A DNA stretch of 64,000 bases from the NCBI RefSeq assembly GCF_001636405.1, contig NZ_KV440950.1, forward strand, positions 2,565,712 to 2,629,711, in the 5' to 3' direction. Source of the stretch: Peribacillus frigoritolerans (lineage in GTDB: Bacteria; Bacillota; Bacilli; Bacillales; DSM-1321). Under the pieces are notes generated by a model. The model had not been told where the DNA came from and did no database searches. It saw only the letters and a program-made list of their open reading frames with translations. The position numbers were made by a program, and so were the translations under genes. Positions 1 to 8,559 of the stretch are shown here, piece after piece (positions within the stretch are counted from its first letter, which is position 1; each line of letters begins with the position of its first letter).

Positions 1-325
1 TAAAGAGGATGGGGTAGTCGTGCTTGGTTTTCCGTGTAATCAGTTTTTGAATCAGGAGCCTGGTGATGATCTGGAAATCGATTCATACTGCAAATTGAAT
101 CATGGTGTAACCTTCCCGATGTTCGCAAAAGTGAATGTCAAAGGAAAGGAAGCCCACCCCTTATTCAGCTATCTGACTGAAAATGCTCCTGGAGTGATGG
201 GGTCCAAATCGATAAAATGGAATTTTACAAAGTTCTTGATTGATCGTAATGGAAATATCGTCAGCCGGTTTGCACCTAAAACAAAACCTCTGGAAATGGA
301 AGAAGATATAAAAAAATTAATATGA
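1..325 (+). CDS. bsaA: Glutathione peroxidase family protein (5'-truncated by window edge)
   Basis: Thiol peroxidase that reduces hydroperoxides in the cytoplasm. The reading frame is open from base 2, so the gene starts before the window. The visible part begins with the family signature GFPCNQF followed by QEPG, and later shows the conserved Trp-Asn-Phe segment ([13 protein letters not shown]) that carries the Asn and Trp of the catalytic site. About 107 residues of a usual ~160 are present, so the N-terminal third with the peroxidatic Cys is missing. B. subtilis BsaA is the expected orthologue and lies in the same neighbourhood as ypgQ and ypgR. An intrinsic terminator follows directly. 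Confidence 0.93.
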   Translation, partial: KEDGVVVLGFPCNQFLNQEPGDDLEIDSYCKLNHGVTFPMFAKVNVKGKEAHPLFSYLTENAPGVMGSKSIKWNFTKFLIDRNGNIVSRFAPKTKPLEMEEDIKKLI

Positions 326-336
326 AGCATGAAATC

Positions 337-371
337 GAGTCCAACGGAAAGTTTCTGTTGGGCTCTTTTCT
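337..371 (+). terminator. Intrinsic terminator after glutathione peroxidase
   Basis: The arms gagtccaac (337-345) and gttgggctc (357-365) form a 9-bp stem with one G-U pair, followed by TTTTCTT. It closes the bsaA transcript 12 bases after its stop codon. Confidence 0.75.
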
Positions 372-466
372 TGAGGTAAGATATTTATTGCATGCATCCG
401 TTTTTAAAAGGGGACAGATGGTTGGGATATTGAATATAATAGAAGACACAAATGAGGGGGGAAACC

Positions 467-1312
467 ATGGAACGAATTGCATGGGTAACAGATAGTACGG
501 GAACTTTAGATGAAGAATTATCATTGAATGAACATGTATACGTCGTTCCGATGGTCGTCATCATCGATGGGAAGGAATATGAAGATGGCGTCGACCTATT
601 ACCTGAGGAATTATACCGGCGGATGAGTGAGGAAAAAATCACTGCCACCACGTCACAGCCCTCGGTCGGCCGATTCCAGGAATTATATAAGGAGCTTGAA
701 AAACGCTATGATCGAATCATAGCCGTACATCTTTCCAGTGAATTGAGCGGGACGGTTTCTGCGAGCAGGCAAGCTGCACAAATGGTTACGATCCCTGTTG
801 ACGTTTTTGATACTTTACTTATTTCCTTTCCAATGCTATTAATCTTGAAACGGCTCATGCATTATATTGAAAATGGCGATTCCATCAATGAAGCATTCGT
901 CAAAACGAGAATGTATGCGGATAACCATGAGACCTATGTAATGATAGGCTCTTTAGATCAGCTGCACCGGAGCGGCAGGTTAACAAACGCACAGTATATT
1001 CTAGGAAGCCTATTGAGCTTTAAACCCATCATTTCAATTGAAAATGGTGTGCTCCATACTAAATCTAAACCTCGGAACCTTAAAAAAGCGGAAAAACAGA
1101 TCTTCACTGATTTTCGCAGATCAGTCGAAGCGGGAACAGTAAAGGAATGCACCATATTATATGGTGGAGTGTCGGAGCAGGCACAAAAATGGAAAAAGAT
1201 GATTTCCGAAGAATTCCCTCATGTGTTGATCCATGTATCCCCACTGGGGAGTGCCATCGGGGTGCATACCGGTGAACAGACGATTGGGCTCAGTTGGTTC
1301 AATGAAGATTAA
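467..1312 (+). CDS. DegV family fatty-acid-binding protein
   Basis: DegV/FakB-type protein, 281 residues, which holds a fatty acid for phosphorylation by a FakA kinase in phospholipid synthesis. The N-terminal VTDSTGTLDEE segment and the SQPSVGRFQELY stretch near residue 70 are DegV hallmarks, as is HLSSELSGT, where the Ser/Thr contact the lipid carboxylate. The C-terminal half has the typical GSLLSFKPII and the closing HTGEQTIGL motif. The ATG at 467 is preferred because GAGGGGGGAAACC lies just before it; an in-frame ATG at 452 has no ribosome binding site. A paralogue sits at 19.1 kb. The function is a family-level inference. Confidence 0.9.
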   Translation: MERIAWVTDSTGTLDEELSLNEHVYVVPMVVIIDGKEYEDGVDLLPEELYRRMSEEKITATTSQPSVGRFQELYKELEKRYDRIIAVHLSSELSGTVSASRQAAQMVTIPVDVFDTLLISFPMLLILKRLMHYIENGDSINEAFVKTRMYADNHETYVMIGSLDQLHRSGRLTNAQYILGSLLSFKPIISIENGVLHTKSKPRNLKKAEKQIFTDFRRSVEAGTVKECTILYGGVSEQAQKWKKMISEEFPHVLIHVSPLGSAIGVHTGEQTIGLSWFNED

Positions 1313-1365
1313 AGCACACCATTATTGAGAACCATGGTAAAATAGAAAGGACATGGAGTGGTGAA

Positions 1366-2010
1366 ATGAAACAAACGATGATTGAGTTAACGGAGAAGTA
1401 TGTATATGACCGATTGAATTCTGATGCCAGCGGCCATGATTGGTTCCATATCGATCGTGTTCGTAAGCTGGCTTTACATATTGCAAAAGAAGAACGAGTA
1501 GGAAATGAGTTCATCATTGAAATGGCGGCTCTGCTTCATGATATCCCTGATGATAAACTAAACCAGGAGGCCGATGGGGGCTGGAAAAAGCTTGATGCTT
1601 GGTTTGATGAAATAAAGTTGGATATTGATAGTGTTGATGCCATCAAACAGATCATCAATACAATTTCATTTAGTGCAGGGCAGATGAGGCTACCTTCGAT
1701 AGAGGCTGAAATTGTTCAGGATGCGGACCGCTTGGATGCAATTGGTGCCATAGGCATAGCCAGGACATTTGCATTTGGCGGAAAGAAGGGACAGCTTATG
1801 TATGATCCTTCATTGCCCATTAGGGAAAACATGACCAAGAAGGAATACAGGAATGGCAAAAGCTCTTCCATTCATCACTTTCATGAAAAATTATTGCGCT
1901 TGCAAGACATGCTTAATACTTGTACAGCCAAGAAGATTGCTAGTGAAAGGCATGAATATATGGTAGGATTTTTAGAGGAATTTAATAAGGAATGGGATGT
2001 ACGATTATGA
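1366..2010 (+). CDS. ypgQ: HD-domain phosphohydrolase, YpgQ-like
   Basis: Metal-dependent phosphohydrolase of the HD superfamily, 214 residues, close in length to B. subtilis YpgQ, a small nucleotide pyrophosphohydrolase. The metal-binding set is visible: HDWFHIDRV near residue 25, ALLHDIPDD (the HD doublet) near residue 62, and DADRLDAIGAIGIARTF near residue 123. The start has GGAGTGGTGAA immediately upstream. It lies 53 bases after the degV gene and overlaps the next gene by 4 bases (ATGA), which suggests co-transcription. Substrate specificity cannot be read from the sequence. Confidence 0.88.
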   Translation: MKQTMIELTEKYVYDRLNSDASGHDWFHIDRVRKLALHIAKEERVGNEFIIEMAALLHDIPDDKLNQEADGGWKKLDAWFDEIKLDIDSVDAIKQIINTISFSAGQMRLPSIEAEIVQDADRLDAIGAIGIARTFAFGGKKGQLMYDPSLPIRENMTKKEYRNGKSSSIHHFHEKLLRLQDMLNTCTAKKIASERHEYMVGFLEEFNKEWDVRL

Positions 2011-3884
2011 AAGTTTTTAGCATGGAACATGTAATGAAAACCCAAGGGGAAAAGCTGCTTTTTAAAGATGTCTCTTTTTCCATTACCGAAGGGGAAAAAA
2101 TCGGGATCGTTGGGATAAACGGCACCGGTAAATCGACATTATTGAATATCATCGCAGGGCTGGAAGACAGTGATTTAGGAACGAAGGATCATCCGAATGA
2201 TTATACGATTTCCTATCTGTCCCAAGATCCGCATTTTGATGAGAAATTGACGATCATGGAATATATGTATGAAAGTTCAACTCCTGTATTTTCGTTGATT
2301 AAAGAGTATGAAAAGACGCTCATTCAACTTCAAGTAGACCCGCAGAATAGCGCAATACAGGACCGTTTGTTAAAACAGCAGCAGGATATGGACACGCTAG
2401 GCGCCTGGGATACAAGTGCCAATGCCAGAACGATACTGACCAAGCTTGGACTTCCTGATCATTCAAGGAGACTGGGGGAACTGTCAGGCGGCCAAAAAAA
2501 ACGTGCGGCCCTGGCAAAAACCTTGATTGAGACCCCTGATTTATTGATTTTGGATGAGCCTACGAACCATCTAGATTTTGAAAGCATCACTTGGCTTGAA
2601 GAATATTTAGGTAAATATCAAAAATCCGTTTTATTTGTAACCCATGATCGATATTTCCTTGATCGTGTGTCCAATAAGATTTGGGAAATTGCCCAGACCC
2701 AGCTTTTCGAATACAAAGGAAACTATGCGGATTATTTAGAATCAAAGGCCATTCGCGAAGAGAATGAATCGGCTGAAAGAACGAAAAAGGAAAGTCTATT
2801 CAAAAAAGAACTTGCCTGGATCCGTAAGGGTGCAAAGGCCCGGACAACGAAACAAAAGGCCAGGATCCAACGCTTCGAAACATTGGAATCAGGTGTAAAG
2901 GATAAGCAGAAAACCGAGAACCTGGAAATGGAATTAAGCGGTGCCCGTCTTGGGAAAAAAGTACTTGAGATGCAGGATGTATCTAAATCCTTCGGTGATC
3001 GAACCATCATCAACCACTTTTCCTTCCTCTTCAAACCAGGTGATCGAATTGGGATCGTCGGTAATAATGGCAGCGGAAAGTCAACCTTGTTGAATATCCT
3101 GGCAGGTAGGGAATCAATAGATGAAGGAAACCTGGAAAAAGGGCAAACCGTGAAAATAGGATACTATACGCAAGAAAGCGTCGATATGGATGAGAATTTG
3201 CGCATGATAGAGTATATTCGGGAAACGGCGGATTCAATCGCCCTTAAAGATGGTAGTTTCATATCTGCTGCGCAGATGCTTGAAAGGTTCTTATTTCCAA
3301 TGGGATCGCATGGGACACCAATTCGTAAGCTGTCCGGTGGGGAGAAAAGGCGATTATATCTCCTTAACATATTGATGTCGGCACCCAATGTTCTGCTTTT
3401 GGATGAACCGACGAATGATCTGGACACGCAAACCTTGACCGTTCTTGAGGATTATTTAGAAACGTTTTCAGGTGTAGTCATTACTGTCTCACATGATAGG
3501 TATTTCTTGGATAAAACGTGCCATCAGCTTCTTGTTTTCAAGAATAAAGGTGAAATTGATTTCTATTACGGCTCTTATTCAGAGTTCTTGGAAGACAAGA
3601 CGGAAGAGGCTGTGCCAGTAAAAGCACCAGAGCCACAGATGAACCGGACCGAAAAGAAAAAGAAAAAACTAACCTATGCGGAAAGTAAGGAATGGGAAGA
3701 GATAGAAGGGAACATGGAGCGGGCCGAGCTGCGTTTGAAAGACATAACATCAGAAATGTCAGCAGCGGGAAGCGATTTTGAAAAAGTCCGCCTGCTTCTT
3801 GAAGAAGAAAAGGAACTAACGGATAAATTAGACCATTTGATGGAAAGATGGGCATATTTAGCGGAAAAATTGGAAGAAGAATGA
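2007..3884 (+). CDS. ABC-F family ATPase (YfmR/Uup type)
   Basis: Cytosolic ABC-F protein of 625 residues: two ABC domains joined by a charged linker, with no membrane segments. ABC1 has Walker A GINGTGKST, signature LSGGQKKRAALA and Walker B LLILDEPTNHLD. ABC2 has GNNGSGKST, LSGGEKRRLYLL and LLLDEPTNDLD. The linker (about residues 240-320, rich in Lys/Arg) matches the P-site tRNA interaction motif, and the last ~80 residues form a Glu/Lys-rich coiled coil as in Uup. Such proteins act on ribosomes rather than in transport. The ATG at 2007 overlaps the ypgQ stop codon; an in-frame start at 1992 would lie inside ypgQ. The subgroup call rests on overall appearance. Confidence 0.92.
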   Translation: MKVFSMEHVMKTQGEKLLFKDVSFSITEGEKIGIVGINGTGKSTLLNIIAGLEDSDLGTKDHPNDYTISYLSQDPHFDEKLTIMEYMYESSTPVFSLIKEYEKTLIQLQVDPQNSAIQDRLLKQQQDMDTLGAWDTSANARTILTKLGLPDHSRRLGELSGGQKKRAALAKTLIETPDLLILDEPTNHLDFESITWLEEYLGKYQKSVLFVTHDRYFLDRVSNKIWEIAQTQLFEYKGNYADYLESKAIREENESAERTKKESLFKKELAWIRKGAKARTTKQKARIQRFETLESGVKDKQKTENLEMELSGARLGKKVLEMQDVSKSFGDRTIINHFSFLFKPGDRIGIVGNNGSGKSTLLNILAGRESIDEGNLEKGQTVKIGYYTQESVDMDENLRMIEYIRETADSIALKDGSFISAAQMLERFLFPMGSHGTPIRKLSGGEKRRLYLLNILMSAPNVLLLDEPTNDLDTQTLTVLEDYLETFSGVVITVSHDRYFLDKTCHQLLVFKNKGEIDFYYGSYSEFLEDKTEEAVPVKAPEPQMNRTEKKKKKLTYAESKEWEEIEGNMERAELRLKDITSEMSAAGSDFEKVRLLLEEEKELTDKLDHLMERWAYLAEKLEEE

Positions 3885-3891
3885 GCGTGGT

Positions 3892-3931
3892 GACTGGTCC
3901 AAGGAAGTAAACTTGGATCAGTCTTTTTTTT
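3892..3931 (+). terminator. Intrinsic terminator after ABC-F gene
   Basis: The 12-bp stem gactggtccaag / cttggatcagtc (one G-U pair) has an 8-base loop and is followed by eight T. It separates the degV-ypgQ-ABC-F transcript from ypgR. Confidence 0.9.
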
Positions 3932-4014
3932 GCCAATCTCAATTGCATGAGAATCTGTTGCCGATGTGATAATATCTAGTACATGGAAACGTCTTGTCAA
4001 AGGAGAGAAATGCA

Positions 4015-5151
4015 TTGAAAATTAAGTCGATAGAACCTACACCAAGTCCGAATACAATGAAAATCAATTTAACAGAAGAGCTATTAGCTGGTAAAAGCAA
4101 TAATTATAAGAAAGATCAAGCTGACCAAGCACCCAAGCTGATAAGGGATTTATTTACGATCGAGGGAGTGAAAGGGGTATATCATGTTGCGGACTTCTTA
4201 GCCGTTGAGCGAAACGCGAAATATGATTGGAAAGATATCTTGGTCCAAATCCGTCAGGTCTTTGGTGAAAAAACCGAGGAACAAAATCAACAAAGGGCAT
4301 TAAATGAACATTACGGTGAAGTAACTGTTGCCATTCAACAATTCAAGGGCATTCCGATGCAAATTAAAGCAAGTGATAGTCAACACGAAAAACGTTTTGC
4401 CTTACCGGATTATTTCATAAAGGGCATTGCCGCTGCCCAAAAAGAAGATGATAATGTAGTCCTGCTTCGAAAATGGAAGGATTATGGCGTAAGATATGGT
4501 GATATGGAAGATATCGTGAAGGAAGTATCGGATGAACTGATTGCAGCTTATCCGGAAGATCGAATTAATCGGCTAGTTGCAGCTGCAAAAGAAATGGTCG
4601 ATACGAAGGAAGCAATTTTGAAACGTCCAAAAATTAAACTGACCGCAGAAATGCTGAATGATGAAAGCTGGGAAAAGCGTTATCAGGCTTTAGAACAAAT
4701 GGAAGATCCTACGGTTGATGATATTCCAGTATTAGATATGGCACTCTCCGACAGTAAAGTCTCCATTCGAAGGCTCGCGGTAGTATACTTGGGTATGATT
4801 GAAGATAGAAAAGTGCTTCCGAGCTTGTATAAAGCCTTGAAAGATAAAAGCGCGGCCGTAAGACGTACTGCTGGTGATTGTTTATCAGATCTTGGCTTTG
4901 AAGAAGCGATGGGAGAAATGTCTCAATCACTTTCGGATAAAAATAAATTGGTTAGATGGCGTGCCGCGATGTTTTTATACGAAGTGGGAAATGAAACGAC
5001 CCTCCCTTATCTTAAACAAGCGGAACAGGATCCTGAATTCGAAGTGGCCCTGCAGGTCAAGATGGCCATAGACCGAATAGAAAATGGCGAAGAAGCAAAA
5101 GGTTCGGTTTGGAAGCAAATGACGGAATCAAGACAAGCGAATGACAAGTGA
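4015..5151 (+). CDS. ypgR: Conserved virulence factor C-like HEAT-repeat protein, YpgR
   Basis: Protein of 378 residues matching B. subtilis YpgR and staphylococcal CvfC. The N-terminal ~90 residues (IKSIEPTPSPNTMKINL onward) form the Nfu-like/scaffold-type domain of this family. The C-terminal half is made of HEAT-like helical repeats (SKVSIRRLAVVYLG, KSAAVRRTAGDCLSD, KNKLVRWRAAMFLYE), which usually act as protein-binding scaffolds. The start is the TTG at 4015, seven bases after AGGAGAG; an upstream in-frame TTG at 3994 precedes the ribosome binding site. Flanked by terminators on both sides, so monocistronic. The exact molecular role is unknown. Confidence 0.88.
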   Translation: MKIKSIEPTPSPNTMKINLTEELLAGKSNNYKKDQADQAPKLIRDLFTIEGVKGVYHVADFLAVERNAKYDWKDILVQIRQVFGEKTEEQNQQRALNEHYGEVTVAIQQFKGIPMQIKASDSQHEKRFALPDYFIKGIAAAQKEDDNVVLLRKWKDYGVRYGDMEDIVKEVSDELIAAYPEDRINRLVAAAKEMVDTKEAILKRPKIKLTAEMLNDESWEKRYQALEQMEDPTVDDIPVLDMALSDSKVSIRRLAVVYLGMIEDRKVLPSLYKALKDKSAAVRRTAGDCLSDLGFEEAMGEMSQSLSDKNKLVRWRAAMFLYEVGNETTLPYLKQAEQDPEFEVALQVKMAIDRIENGEEAKGSVWKQMTESRQANDK

Positions 5152-5170
5152 TTTGAATTGACCCGGAAAA

Positions 5171-5209
5171 AGGCATGCGGCTGATATAATCCGCATGCCT
5201 TTTTATTTT
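5171..5209 (+). terminator. Intrinsic terminator after ypgR
   Basis: The perfect 10-bp stem aggcatgcgg / ccgcatgcct has a 10-base loop and is followed by a run of T. Confidence 0.92.
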
Positions 5210-5318
5210 TTTAGGATCATTCCAATCGTTTGAAAGGGGTTCCCCTGAGGTCGAATCTATAAATTGGAACTCTATTATTTTAGTAAAATGATTTTTGTAG
5301 ATATTTAGTGAAGAATGG

Positions 5319-5358
5319 TTGCATTTGTCTATAAATATGTTAGAATTTTTAGAGTATA
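5319..5358 (+). promoter_or_regulatory. ilvD promoter with overlapping CodY-like box
   Basis: TTGCAT (5319-5324), a 16-base spacer and TAGAAT (5341-5346) form a sigma-A promoter. Overlapping and just downstream of the -10, AATTTTTAGAGTATA (5344-5358) matches the CodY consensus AATTTTCWGAAAATT at 11 of 15 positions. That placement would fit repression by CodY under amino-acid excess, as known for branched-chain amino-acid genes in B. subtilis. The promoter is read from sequence; CodY binding is inferred. Confidence 0.55.
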
Positions 5359-5416
5359 CTAAAAATTATATTATTCTGAATCATTAAACATTTAGCGGAA
5401 ATTGGGGGTACAACAA

Positions 5417-7102
5417 ATGTCTACATCAAATATGAGAAGTGACATGATTACAAAAGGGGTCGATCGAGCTCCACATAGAAGTCTGTTGCGGGCAGCAGGG
5501 GTTAAAGAAGAAGATTTCGGTAAACCGTTCATCGCGGTTTGTAATTCATACATCGATATCGTTCCAGGTCATGTCCACCTTCAGGAATTCGGAAAAATAG
5601 TGAAGGAAGCGATTCGCGAAGCGGGCGGTGTTCCTTTCGAATTTAATACGATCGGGGTGGACGATGGAATTGCAATGGGTCATATTGGTATGCGCTATTC
5701 CTTGCCAAGCCGTGAAATCATCGCAGATTCCGTGGAAACTGTTGTATCGGCACATTGGTTTGACGGTATGGTGTGCATTCCAAACTGTGACAAGATAACG
5801 CCGGGAATGATGATGGGAGCACTTCGTGTCAATATTCCTACAATATTCGTAAGCGGCGGACCCATGAAAGCAGGTAAAGATAAAAATGGTAAATCTCTTT
5901 CATTAACATCCGTTTTTGAAGGGGTGGGTGCTTATCAAGCAGGTAATATCAATGAAGAGGATTTGCAGGAGATCGAGCAAGTTGCATGCCCTACTTGCGG
6001 TTCTTGTTCAGGAATGTTCACAGCAAACTCCATGAACTGCCTGGCTGAAGGATTGGGACTTGCGCTACCGGGAAATGGAACGATTTTGGCAGTAGCCGAA
6101 GAACGTAAGGAATTCGTTAAGAAATCAGCTAAACAGTTGATGGAGATAATCAAACAGGATATCAAGCCTCGTGATATCGTGACGATTGATGCAATTGATA
6201 ACGCTTTTGCCTTGGATATGGCGATGGGCGGTTCGACGAACACCGTGCTTCATACGCTTGCATTGGCACATGAAGCAGGTTTTGAATATCCGATGGAACG
6301 CATAAATGAAATAGCTAACCGCGTACCGCATCTAGCGAAAATTGCACCGGCATCCGATTACCATATTGAAGATGTACATAATGCCGGTGGTGTAAGTGCC
6401 GTCATTAATGAGTTACTCAAAAAACCAGGTGCGTTTAATGGAGATTGCCTTTCTGTCTCAGGTAAGACGCTCCGCGAAAATGTTGCCGGTTGTGAAATAT
6501 TGGACAAGGATGTAATCCATCCATTGGATAATCCCCATTCTGAGCGTGGCGGGCTTGCGGTATTGTTCGGTAACCTTGCTCCTCAAGGCTCCATCGTAAA
6601 AGTGGGCGCCGTTGACGCATCAGTTGGTGGCTATCACAGGGGTCCGGCCATTTGTTTCGATTCCCAGGAAGATGCACTTTCCGGAATCATTACCGGAAAG
6701 GTTAAAGAAGGGGATGTAGTGGTCATTCGTTACGAAGGGCCTAAAGGTGGACCGGGAATGCCGGAAATGTTGGCACCCACTTCCCAAATCGTCGGGAGGG
6801 GACTTGGAGCGAAAGTCGGTTTGATCACTGATGGCCGCTTTTCAGGAGCATCGCGAGGCATCAGCATTGGTCATATATCCCCCGAAGCAGCTGAGGGAGG
6901 CCCGATCGCCTTTGTTGAAGATGGAGATATCATCGAATTGGATTTGAATAATCGTAAAATCCAATTGGAAATTTCCGATGAAGAATTCGAAAAACGCAAA
7001 GCCAATTGGAAAGGCTTCGAGTCAAAAGTCAGGACAGGCTATTTAGCGCGTTATTCCAAACTTGTGACGAATGCCAGCTCAGGCGGAGTGATGAAAGTTT
7101 AA
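5417..7102 (+). CDS. ilvD: Dihydroxy-acid dehydratase
   Basis: Converts 2,3-dihydroxy-3-methylbutanoate or -pentanoate to the 2-keto acids of valine, isoleucine and leucine synthesis in the cytosol. The 561 residues align along their length with B. subtilis Ilv[13 protein letters not shown] near the start, [22 protein letters not shown] and [18 protein letters not shown], whose Cys residues ligate the Fe-S cluster, then GGSTNTVLH and the C-terminal [11 protein letters not shown]. The ATG at 5417 is preferred over an in-frame TTG at 5402 because GGGGGT lies 8-12 bases before it. It is a single gene with its own promoter and terminator, away from the rest of the ilv-leu operon. Confidence 0.98.
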   Translation: MSTSNMRSDMITKGVDRAPHRSLLRAAGVKEEDFGKPFIAVCNSYIDIVPGHVHLQEFGKIVKEAIREAGGVPFEFNTIGVDDGIAMGHIGMRYSLPSREIIADSVETVVSAHWFDGMVCIPNCDKITPGMMMGALRVNIPTIFVSGGPMKAGKDKNGKSLSLTSVFEGVGAYQAGNINEEDLQEIEQVACPTCGSCSGMFTANSMNCLAEGLGLALPGNGTILAVAEERKEFVKKSAKQLMEIIKQDIKPRDIVTIDAIDNAFALDMAMGGSTNTVLHTLALAHEAGFEYPMERINEIANRVPHLAKIAPASDYHIEDVHNAGGVSAVINELLKKPGAFNGDCLSVSGKTLRENVAGCEILDKDVIHPLDNPHSERGGLAVLFGNLAPQGSIVKVGAVDASVGGYHRGPAICFDSQEDALSGIITGKVKEGDVVVIRYEGPKGGPGMPEMLAPTSQIVGRGLGAKVGLITDGRFSGASRGISIGHISPEAAEGGPIAFVEDGDIIELDLNNRKIQLEISDEEFEKRKANWKGFESKVRTGYLARYSKLVTNASSGGVMKV

Positions 7103-7119
7103 GTTTAAAGGGAAGACTA

Positions 7120-7168
7120 AAACATGGTGGCAGAATGAAACTGGATTCTGTCACCATGTTTCTTTGTG
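7120..7168 (+). terminator. Intrinsic terminator after ilvD
   Basis: The 17-bp stem formed by 7120-7136 and 7145-7161 (one G-U pair) has an 8-base loop and a short T-rich tail. The poor T-run makes the termination strength uncertain. Confidence 0.75.
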
Positions 7169-7274
7169 AAGAACAATGAAATTTTACAAAGCTTTAAGCG
7201 TCATTTTTGCATATGCACTGAAGAATATAGTATCATTATACTAATTGAAGAATTGTAACCAAGGAGGTTTTTTT

Positions 7275-7703
7275 ATGTCGATGGCATATGATGAATATAT
7301 GAAACAAATGGTGAAACCAATGCGTGCGGAACTGGTGCAGGCAGGTTTTGATGAGTTGGAATCCGCTGAAGCGGTTGAAAACTTTATGGAATCGGTGAAA
7401 GGTACGACACTTGTGGTCGTGAATTCAGTTTGCGGCTGTGCTGCCGGGTTAGCCCGTCCAGCTGCTACTCAAGCCGTACTCCAAGCGGACAATAAGCCAG
7501 ATCATTTGGTAACTGTATTCGCAGGCCAAGATAAGGAAGCGACAGCTAAAATGCGCGAATACTTCGAGGGAATAGAACCTTCTTCACCATCCATGGCTCT
7601 TTTAAAGGGCAAAGAGGTCGTACATTTCATTCCGCGCCATGATATAGAAGGACAGCCAATGGAAGCCATCATGGAAAATTTATTGGCAGCGTTCAGTAAG
7701 TAA
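7275..7703 (+). CDS. brxA: Bacilliredoxin BrxA (YphP)
   Basis: DUF1094/YphP-family thiol protein of 142 residues that removes bacillithiol from mixed disulfides on oxidised cytosolic proteins. The active site CGC is at residues 53-55 in NSVCGCAAGLARPA, the invariant family motif. FAGQDKEATAKMREYF and PSSPSMALLKGKEVVHFIPRH are equally conserved. The start MSMAYDEYMK follows AAGGAGG; translation from the upstream in-frame ATG would include the ribosome binding site. The neighbouring genes form the ypgR-ilvD-yphP area conserved in Bacillus. Confidence 0.96.
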   Translation: MSMAYDEYMKQMVKPMRAELVQAGFDELESAEAVENFMESVKGTTLVVVNSVCGCAAGLARPAATQAVLQADNKPDHLVTVFAGQDKEATAKMREYFEGIEPSSPSMALLKGKEVVHFIPRHDIEGQPMEAIMENLLAAFSK

Positions 7704-7779
7704 ATAAGTGATTAAGCGGAATGTCCTGGAAACAGGGCATTCTTTTCAAATTTTAAGAGAGTATGAAGGGGTAGGATTC

Positions 7780-8559
7780 ATGTTTGTCACAACAGTAGGA
7801 AGAGCCGATAAAGAAACGATGATATTAGCCAAAAGGTTAGCTGAAGAATTGCAAATCCCCTTTATAGCAAGAAGAAAACGATCGGTGAGAGATATCCAAG
7901 CGGAACATAATGAAGATGATTGCCTTGTTTTTGGTAAAAAGCGGATGGAGTTATTTCGATACCAGGAAAAAGAACCATTCTTTTTTCATCCGAACCTGGC
8001 GATGATCCGTATAAAAAGAATAATGCGCGGAGAGAGTGATCCATTTCTCATTGCCGGAGATATAAATGAAGGGAACGCTGTGCTTGATTGTACCTTGGGA
8101 TTGGGCTCTGATGCGATTGTCGCAAGTTTCGCGGTGGGTGAACATGGACGGGTTGTCGGATTGGAAGGAAATCAATATTTGGCCTTGCTCGTGGACCGTG
8201 GAATGAAAACATGGGAGGATGCAGAAGAAAAAATGATTTCTGCGATGAGAAAAATAGAGGTCAGGCAGGGTGACCATTACGAAATATTGAAAACATTGCC
8301 GGATAATCATTTTGATGTCGTATATTTCGATCCCATGTTTGAAGAAACGATTCAGGAATCGAATGGTATCAGGGGACTGACTCATTTTGCGGATGGTAAG
8401 GATCTATCGGTTGAAATAATGAAAGAAGCCAAGCGGGTTGCGCGCAAGAGAGTCGTGTTGAAAGACCATTACCGCAGCTCCCGCTTTGAGGAATTTGGAT
8501 TTGAGGTACTAAAAAGAAAAACATCCAAATTCCATTTTGGCTTCATTTCCATCCAGTGA
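7780..8559 (+). CDS. ypiP: Class I SAM-dependent methyltransferase, YpiP-like
   Basis: Predicted Rossmann-fold methyltransferase of 259 residues. An N-terminal region of ~85 residues precedes the SAM-binding motif VLDCTLGLGSDAIV near residue 110, and the acidic strand VVGLEGN follows. Motif IV is VVYFDPMFE, a DPPY-like active site seen in RNA/DNA N-methyltransferases. The ATG at 7780 has AAGGGG eight bases before it; a GTG at 7708 would read from just after brxA but lacks a good site. It ends directly against the stop codon of the convergent ggt gene. The substrate is unknown; B. subtilis ypiP is the likely orthologue. Confidence 0.82.
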   Translation: MFVTTVGRADKETMILAKRLAEELQIPFIARRKRSVRDIQAEHNEDDCLVFGKKRMELFRYQEKEPFFFHPNLAMIRIKRIMRGESDPFLIAGDINEGNAVLDCTLGLGSDAIVASFAVGEHGRVVGLEGNQYLALLVDRGMKTWEDAEEKMISAMRKIEVRQGDHYEILKTLPDNHFDVVYFDPMFEETIQESNGIRGLTHFADGKDLSVEIMKEAKRVARKRVVLKDHYRSSRFEEFGFEVLKRKTSKFHFGFISIQ